Source: Bacteroidota bacterium (GTDB lineage: Bacteria > CLD3 > SB21). From it: a DNA stretch of 11,627 nucleotides. Positions 7,464 to 11,627 of this stretch are shown here, piece after piece. The notes below the pieces were generated by a model. That model was given only the letters and a program-made list of their open reading frames with translations. It ran no database searches and was not told where the DNA came from. Each line of letters opens with the position of its first letter. Position 1 is the stretch's first letter. The stretch is from positions 1 through 11,627 of the forward strand of contig JAGQUY010000087.1 of the NCBI GenBank assembly GCA_020438245.1. The letters run 5' to 3'. Both the position numbers and the translations under genes were made by a program.

Positions 7464-9236
7464 TCACTCTGGACGATTCGGCTTCCTCTTAATAACTACA
7501 ACAGTAATATCGTCCGATTGGGCGGCTTGGCCTGCAAATTCACTGACAGTATCCGCAATCATCTGCGCCGTCATTTTTGCGTCCAAATCCGTGTGCTTCT
7601 TTAACAATGCTTCCAAGCGGAACTCCTCGTATTGCTCGCCGTCGTCGTTCATCGCCTCGGAGACTCCGTCTGTGAACATTACAACTGCTTCTCCCGGCAA
7701 AATATTGACCGTATCGTGTTCGTATTCGACTCCCGGCATCATACCTAGCAACAATCCGCCTTTATCCAGAGTCTGTAGAGAGCCGTCCGTCGCTACCCGA
7801 TAAGGCGGGTTATGTCCGGCGTTAACGTAGGTAAACTGGCCGGAATCAATATCCAAAATACCGCCGAAGAAGGTAATAAACTTGTCCGAGTCAGTATTGG
7901 AATAAATGATGTTATTCACTTTTGCCACCAGCTTGTCGAAAGCAACCTGTTCACCGCAAAGCGCCATCAAGCTTGCTTGAAGATTGCTCATGAGCAAAGA
8001 TGCAGGGACGCCCTTTCCTGAAACGTCGGCGATACCGACCATGTAGCTTGTACCACCCATCGGAATGACGTCGAAGTAGTCGCCGCCAACCTGATTGGAA
8101 GAAATATTGAGGCCAAAAACTTCAAACTGGCCGAGATCCGGAAAGGTCTCAGGCAGAAGACCAATTTGAATCTTTCTGGCCAGCAACAACTCTTCCTCTA
8201 GCCGTTTTCTTTCCAACGAATCTTCGAATAGCCACGCGTTTTCCAATGAAACCATAGCTTGGTTGGCAAGAGTTGTAAGGAAATCAAGATCCTCCCGGAT
8301 GAAACCTTTCTTGGAAATACGAGGGCCGACTATGAGCAATCCCTTTGTTTTGTCCTGAGATCGCATCGGAACAACGGCCGCCGCATCATGCTTTAAAAGG
8401 TGATCGTTTACAGGCGAGTATTCCCCATCTTCCAGCAAGTAGGCCTGCGAAAGATCAAAAAGAGGATGGATCCATTCGGGGTTCTCTTCGAGTTCGGTGA
8501 ATCCTCTTTTCTCAGCCATCTGCAGTGTCTCACTTCGCTTGACGATGATTACAAACCGGTTAAGCATCATTTCACCCATGAGGCCATAAGCCAGGAGGCG
8601 AACTATCTTAGAAGAATCAAGGGACGAATTAAGCTCTTTGCCGATATCGAAAAGTGTGTTCAGTTCCTGAATTTTTTTATCGAGTCGAGCATTGACTGAC
8701 TTCAGTTCTTCAAATACCATACCGTTCTGAATGCTCGTGGCAGCAATATTGGCGATGGACGACAAGAACTCAATTTCAGATTCCAGATAATCGCCACCTA
8801 CGAGTTTCTTTCCAAAGCAAACCATTCCGATAACTTCATGGCGCAGGGTAATGGGCAGAAAAAGGTTCAAGTTGCTTTCTTCAAAAAACGTCATCCAATC
8901 CGGCGGCTGGCTTTCTTCTCCTGTTAGAAATGGTTTAGCCGGCACATTGTGCATGGTAATTTTTTTCGAAAGTAACTTACGGGGTAATCCTTTGACGGTC
9001 AGAACTTCGTATTGATTCTTGCCACGATGCAGCAGAAACATGCCCTTATTGATCATCATCCTTCCCATGGGAGACAGTAGGATGTTATCTACGATCGAGG
9101 TGAGATTCAGGGAGGCGTTAAGCAGCTGGCTGATTTCAAAAAGAGCCGTTAGCTCCAGCAACCGGCGGTCGACATCGTCGCGAACTTCTCCCTTGATCAA
9201 CGACTGACGTTGTTCGGAGCGTTCTTCAAGATTCAT
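7464..9236 (-). CDS. Double-GAF PP2C-type phosphatase (RsbU/SpoIIE-like)
   Basis: A cytosolic signalling protein of 590 residues that should dephosphorylate serine/threonine on a partner, in this family typically an anti-sigma-factor antagonist. Two GAF sensor domains lie at about 25-175 and 190-338, each followed by a helical linker (FEELKSVNARLDKKIQELN near 175-193 and SLERKRLEEEL near 340-350). The phosphatase domain spans about 345-585 and keeps the metal-binding aspartates: GGDYFD at 384-389, ADVSGKG at 403-409, FTDGVSEA at 521-528 and SDDIT at 574-578. The ATG at 9236 has AGGA 8 bases upstream and overlaps the end of a small membrane protein gene by 11 bp. No kinase, STAS or sigma factor gene is in the window, so the substrate is unknown. 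The stop at 7464 faces the tRNA gene. Confidence 0.95.
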   Translation of the reverse strand: MNLEERSEQRQSLIKGEVRDDVDRRLLELTALFEISQLLNASLNLTSIVDNILLSPMGRMMINKGMFLLHRGKNQYEVLTVKGLPRKLLSKKITMHNVPAKPFLTGEESQPPDWMTFFEESNLNLFLPITLRHEVIGMVCFGKKLVGGDYLESEIEFLSSIANIAATSIQNGMVFEELKSVNARLDKKIQELNTLFDIGKELNSSLDSSKIVRLLAYGLMGEMMLNRFVIIVKRSETLQMAEKRGFTELEENPEWIHPLFDLSQAYLLEDGEYSPVNDHLLKHDAAAVVPMRSQDKTKGLLIVGPRISKKGFIREDLDFLTTLANQAMVSLENAWLFEDSLERKRLEEELLLARKIQIGLLPETFPDLGQFEVFGLNISSNQVGGDYFDVIPMGGTSYMVGIADVSGKGVPASLLMSNLQASLMALCGEQVAFDKLVAKVNNIIYSNTDSDKFITFFGGILDIDSGQFTYVNAGHNPPYRVATDGSLQTLDKGGLLLGMMPGVEYEHDTVNILPGEAVVMFTDGVSEAMNDDGEQYEEFRLEALLKKHTDLDAKMTAQMIADTVSEFAGQAAQSDDITVVVIKRKPNRPE

Positions 9237-9384
9237 CGGTTTCGTCCTGCTTCAGGTGGTTGCGCAGTCGTTTCTTGCGCTCCTCAAGCCGTTTCTTTTG
9301 CCGTTGGCTCACGTAGAGCAGTGCGGCAAATCCGAACAGACCGGCAATTAATACGGTTGTTTTCCAAAGATCCGTCGATTCCAT
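9226..9384 (-). CDS. Small single-span membrane protein, 52 residues
   Basis: I do not recognise this gene, but the evidence that it is expressed is good. The ATG at 9384 is preceded by AAGGA at 6 bases, placed inside the end of the FchA-type gene, and starts 3 bp after its stop. The TGA at 9226-9228 overlaps the phosphatase start codon region by 11 bp, so the three genes are probably cotranslated. The product has a short N terminus (MESTDLWK), a membrane span at about 9-25 (TTVLIAGLFGFAALLYV), and a strongly basic, charged helical tail with RQKKRLEERKKRLR at 28-41 ending in an acidic DETDES. By the positive-inside rule the tail is cytosolic. The shape recalls CcmD-type small proteins but no cytochrome maturation genes are nearby. 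Confidence 0.7.
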   Translation of the reverse strand: MESTDLWKTTVLIAGLFGFAALLYVSQRQKKRLEERKKRLRNHLKQDETDES

Positions 9385-9387
9385 ATC

Positions 9388-10020
9388 CTATCCTTGAATA
9401 GATTCCAAAACGTGCTCCCGTATGGAACTCGCCTGCTTTTTCACATCGGCCATCAGGCGCTCTGCGTCTGTGCGTGTGGATGACACAAACGGTGCATCGG
9501 TGAGGGACCCGAGATTGATTAGAATGTTATAGAAAGCGGCCTCGGCTGCTGCGGAAATGAGCAACGCAGAAACACCGGCATCACTACGGGCGTTAGCATT
9601 TCCCTTCCGTGCAACAGTATCTGCCAGAGAGATAGCCGCGCGCCATCTCTCTATGACTTCCAAAGGAACGAGTGTGGCTTGTCGCGTCGCATTCTGGATA
9701 GCTTCGTGCCGCAGTTTTTTTTGATCCTCGGTTTCCTTTGGCATTCCAAAAGCGCCCATGACAGCGTTGAAGGCATCGGTATCACGGTCCATGAGTTCCA
9801 ACTGCTTTTTCTGAAGATCGATAGCCTTGCCCTCGGTATCTTTCATTTCCTGCTCGACGTCAGTATATTTTTTCTTGCCAATGGTCAGCCGGCAAACCAT
9901 GGCCGTAAGTGCAGTACCCAAACACGCGCTCAAGGCTGCAACACTTCCCCCACCGGGAGCCGGCGACGAGGAGGAAAGTTCATCTATGAATTCTGATACA
10001 CGTAACGTTGCCAACGACAT
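9388..10020 (-). CDS. Methenyl-THF cyclohydrolase / formimino-THF cyclodeaminase (FchA-type)
   Basis: This is the single-domain form of the cyclodeaminase half of FTCD, known in clostridia as FchA, a 5,10-methenyltetrahydrofolate cyclohydrolase in cytosolic one-carbon metabolism. The 210 residues equal the usual FchA length. Seen motifs are SPAPGGGSVAALS at 19-31, an acidic MDRDTDAF at 78-85, and GNANARSDAGVSALL at 140-154, all hallmark segments of the family. There is no formiminotransferase domain or neighbour, which argues for the cyclohydrolase role over histidine degradation, but formimino activity cannot be ruled out. The ATG at 10020 follows GAGGAG at 6 bases. It starts 11 bp after the MenG stop and ends 3 bp before the small membrane protein gene, so it lies within the same transcription unit. 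Confidence 0.93.
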   Translation of the reverse strand: MSLATLRVSEFIDELSSSSPAPGGGSVAALSACLGTALTAMVCRLTIGKKKYTDVEQEMKDTEGKAIDLQKKQLELMDRDTDAFNAVMGAFGMPKETEDQKKLRHEAIQNATRQATLVPLEVIERWRAAISLADTVARKGNANARSDAGVSALLISAAAEAAFYNILINLGSLTDAPFVSSTRTDAERLMADVKKQASSIREHVLESIQG

Positions 10021-10031
10021 GGTAATCTCCT

Positions 10032-10790
10032 CTATATTTTAATGCCGCAGTAGACGCTGACGATTCCCACGGTCATACTGAAATAACGTACATCCGAAAA
10101 TCCTGCATCCTGCATCAGGCGGACAAAATCATTGCGTTCGGGAAAATCCAAAACAGACGCCGGTAAGTAGTGGTAAGCCTTTTTATCGGGTGAGACGATT
10201 GAGCCGATCCAGGGAAGGATCGTCTTGAAGTAGAACAGATACAATTGCTTGAAAACCGGAAGCGTCGGCCGGGAAAACTCAAGAATAACTATGACACCGG
10301 TGTCTGTCAACACACGGGCCAGCTCTGCCAACGATTTGCTGATATCAGATGCATTTCGAATACCAAATGCGACGGTCGCTGCGTCCACAGATTTGTCGTG
10401 CAGGGGCAGATGCTCGCCTTCTCCTTCTATCAGGTAAATCGTTGAGTCCAAACCCTTTTGCAGAATTTTGGTTTTACCGTGGGCGATCATTCCTTGGGAC
10501 GGATCAATTCCGACTACCTTTCTTGCGCCTTTCTTCACAGCCATGAGGGCAACGTCTGCAGTACCAGTTGCCAAATCGAGCAGTCGGGGATTCATCGAAA
10601 AATTGATCAACTTCAAGGCTTGATGCCGCCAATAAATGTCGATGCCGAAGCTCAGCGTGTGGTTGAGGAAATCGTAGCGGGCAGCCACGTTGTCAAACAT
10701 ACGCCTTACGAATTGTTTTTTTTCCTGCGGTGTGGGTAAGTACTCGGACAGATGCGCATCCTCTGGAAATTTTTCGAGAAAAAATAACAA
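10032..10790 (-). CDS. menG: Menaquinone/ubiquinone C-methyltransferase (MenG/UbiE)
   Basis: A SAM-dependent methyltransferase that methylates the ring of demethylmenaquinone (or the ubiquinone precursor); it acts in the cytosol at the membrane. Numbering from the TTG at 10790 (252 residues), the family segments are VRRMFDNVAARYDFLNHTLSFG at 28-49 (typical UbiE/MenG N-terminal signature), SAM motif LLDLATGTAD at 70-79, GIDPSQGM at 94-101, FGIRNASD at 142-149, EFSRP at 171-175 and YHYLPASV at 206-213. Start choice is open: the only in-frame ATG, GTG or TTG between the upstream stop and Met31 is the TTG at 10790, which has no Shine-Dalgarno site, whereas a CTG at 10751 has AGAGGA 7 bases before it and would give 239 residues, close to family size. 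The stop is at 10032, 11 bp before the next start. Confidence 0.93.
   Translation of the reverse strand: MLFFLEKFPEDAHLSEYLPTPQEKKQFVRRMFDNVAARYDFLNHTLSFGIDIYWRHQALKLINFSMNPRLLDLATGTADVALMAVKKGARKVVGIDPSQGMIAHGKTKILQKGLDSTIYLIEGEGEHLPLHDKSVDAATVAFGIRNASDISKSLAELARVLTDTGVIVILEFSRPTLPVFKQLYLFYFKTILPWIGSIVSPDKKAYHYLPASVLDFPERNDFVRLMQDAGFSDVRYFSMTVGIVSVYCGIKI
10759..10764 (-). promoter_or_regulatory. Shine-Dalgarno AGAGGA pointing to a CTG start of menG
   Basis: AGAGGA on the minus strand sits 7 bases from the in-frame CTG at 10751-10749. No ATG, GTG or TTG in the menG frame is placed at a workable distance from it. An out-of-frame ATG at 10759 overlaps it and leads to only 17 codons. This suggests initiation at CTG, but a rare start or a sequence error cannot be separated from sequence alone. 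Confidence 0.4.
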
Positions 10791-10829
10791 ACTAAAACGA
10801 TGGATGCCACCACAAAAGACAAACGCTTC

Positions 10830-11594
10830 TTACGGAACTTCAGTGAATATGGCTTGTTCGAGCGAATCCAGCGAAAGCTGCCCGGGCAATCCATGCAATT
10901 GGGTCATTTCCCACAGATAATAAGAACGATCGTGGTACAGAAAATGCTTTCCGTCCGGGTAAAATCCTTCAACCGCCAATAGAATATGTTCAGGTACCTC
11001 CACGTATCCGATGTGGAAGCCCGCCGCTTTGAGCAGCGAAGCTGCAAGAATAACCTTGTCCTCGCAGTCTCCGGATCTATCGAAAAGCGTTTCGATAGCA
11101 TATTTATGATAGTCCCGATAGGCTCGCGGATAGGTGAGTTCCATAAATTCATCTCGCCGATACGGTATGCCATTTTGTACCAGAGACACCATAAAGGACG
11201 CGGGGTCCAATCCCCGGTATTTCGCAAAGGCGGTCATCTTTCCGGCCAACGCCTCGACGTCGTGGGACGATCGTAAGATGATTTTGACCAGTTCTTTGTC
11301 GACGTTTTGCCGGACTCTTTGCATCAGATTGGCTGTTGAAATTTTGAACCGGAGGGTGTAGTAGGTTCCGTCGATATGTTGAAAAATTAATGCATCAACC
11401 AGGTAGGCCAATGTATCATTGGACACATCAAGATGAAAAGTGCCCGGGGCAACTTCGATTTCGTACACGGCGCGCGTAGAAGTACCGATTTCAGCCGATG
11501 GCACTATCGTAAGAAGAAGAGTCCCGGAAAAAATCAGCAATCGTCGGAACGTTCTTTGGGTGCGATAAGGGTAGGCCAAGTTTCGTCCCTTCAA
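10830..11594 (-). CDS. Secreted transglutaminase-like cysteine protein
   Basis: A protein with a transglutaminase-like (papain-fold) domain, which in bacteria may act as a protease, peptide ligase or cross-linker. The core is at about 120-230. Numbering from the TTG at 11594 (254 residues), residues 167-183 read IETLFDRSGDCEDKVIL with Cys177 as the likely nucleophile, His203 lies in PEHILLAV, and HDRSYYLWEMT (221-231) supplies the acidic third residue (Asp222 or Glu229). A signal peptide is probable at about 15-34 (FRRLLIFSGTLLLTIVPSA). The frame is open to the right window edge, so the start could lie further out; TTG 11594 has AAGGA 8 bases upstream and a second TTG at 11579 has AAGGGA 6 bases upstream. 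Its stop is followed by 39 to 78 bp before menG. The assignment is by motif only. Confidence 0.7.
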   Translation of the reverse strand: MKGRNLAYPYRTQRTFRRLLIFSGTLLLTIVPSAEIGTSTRAVYEIEVAPGTFHLDVSNDTLAYLVDALIFQHIDGTYYTLRFKISTANLMQRVRQNVDKELVKIILRSSHDVEALAGKMTAFAKYRGLDPASFMVSLVQNGIPYRRDEFMELTYPRAYRDYHKYAIETLFDRSGDCEDKVILAASLLKAAGFHIGYVEVPEHILLAVEGFYPDGKHFLYHDRSYYLWEMTQLHGLPGQLSLDSLEQAIFTEVP

Positions 11595-11627
11595 GTAAAA
11601 GTTCCTTGAGGGTCCAGGGTAAAAATG

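Noticed and set aside
10706..10759. An alternative menG start at the out-of-frame ATG at 10759 joined by a frameshift in the A-rich run near 10712-10719
   Set aside because: The current frame reads PQEKKQFVRRMFDN, which fits the family, so no frameshift is needed; the short frame stops after 17 codons.
1..11627. CRISPR array, insertion sequence, phage or defence genes
   Set aside because: No repeat-spacer pattern, transposase, integrase or nuclease motif was found on either strand.

Overview
The window is an ordinary-looking chromosomal segment of a menaquinone-using, SUF-type Fe-S cluster-assembling bacterium. GC content looks moderate by eye. Every protein gene I can support lies on the minus strand; the only plus-strand gene is a tRNA-Leu without an encoded CCA end. 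The gene mix (sufB-sufC, menG/ubiE, a secreted M1 peptidase, a GAF-GAF-PP2C phosphatase, a stand-alone cyclodeaminase-type folate enzyme, TTG or other rare starts) would fit an uncultured relative of the Bacteroidetes/Calditrichaeota/KSB1-like (FCB) bacteria. That placement is an inference from general family knowledge and is weak.

Layout in transcription order, right to left. From 11594 to 7464: a secreted transglutaminase-like protein (its 5' end is not certain because the frame is open to the window edge), a menaquinone methyltransferase (MenG/UbiE), a methenyl-THF cyclohydrolase/cyclodeaminase (FchA-type), a 52-residue single-span membrane protein, and a double-GAF SpoIIE/RsbU-like PP2C phosphatase. 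The last four are packed with gaps of a few bases or an overlap, so they are probably one transcription unit.

The plus-strand tRNA-Leu(CAG) with its own promoter sits at 7312-7435. It is convergent with the phosphatase gene and divergent from the next minus-strand unit.

From 7293 to 2272: a PlsC-type acyltransferase with a long C-terminal membrane region, a NodB-type deacetylase, an M1 zinc aminopeptidase with a signal peptide and a hydrophobic C-terminal tail, and a polytopic membrane protein. Spacings of 4 bp, an 8-bp overlap and 13 bp argue for one operon that probably works at the cell envelope.

From 2165 to 1: sufB followed by the 5' part of sufC, preceded by a 106-bp gap that holds a likely promoter and a 7-bp-arm inverted repeat that could be an operator. 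The SufB-SufC products form the Fe-S scaffold and its ATPase; sufD would be expected beyond the left edge.

I see no CRISPR array, insertion sequence, phage gene, toxin-antitoxin pair or defence system. The least conventional items are the small membrane protein gene fused by overlap to the phosphatase gene, the apparent CTG or TTG start of menG, the inverted repeat in front of sufB, and the conserved-looking envelope operon.
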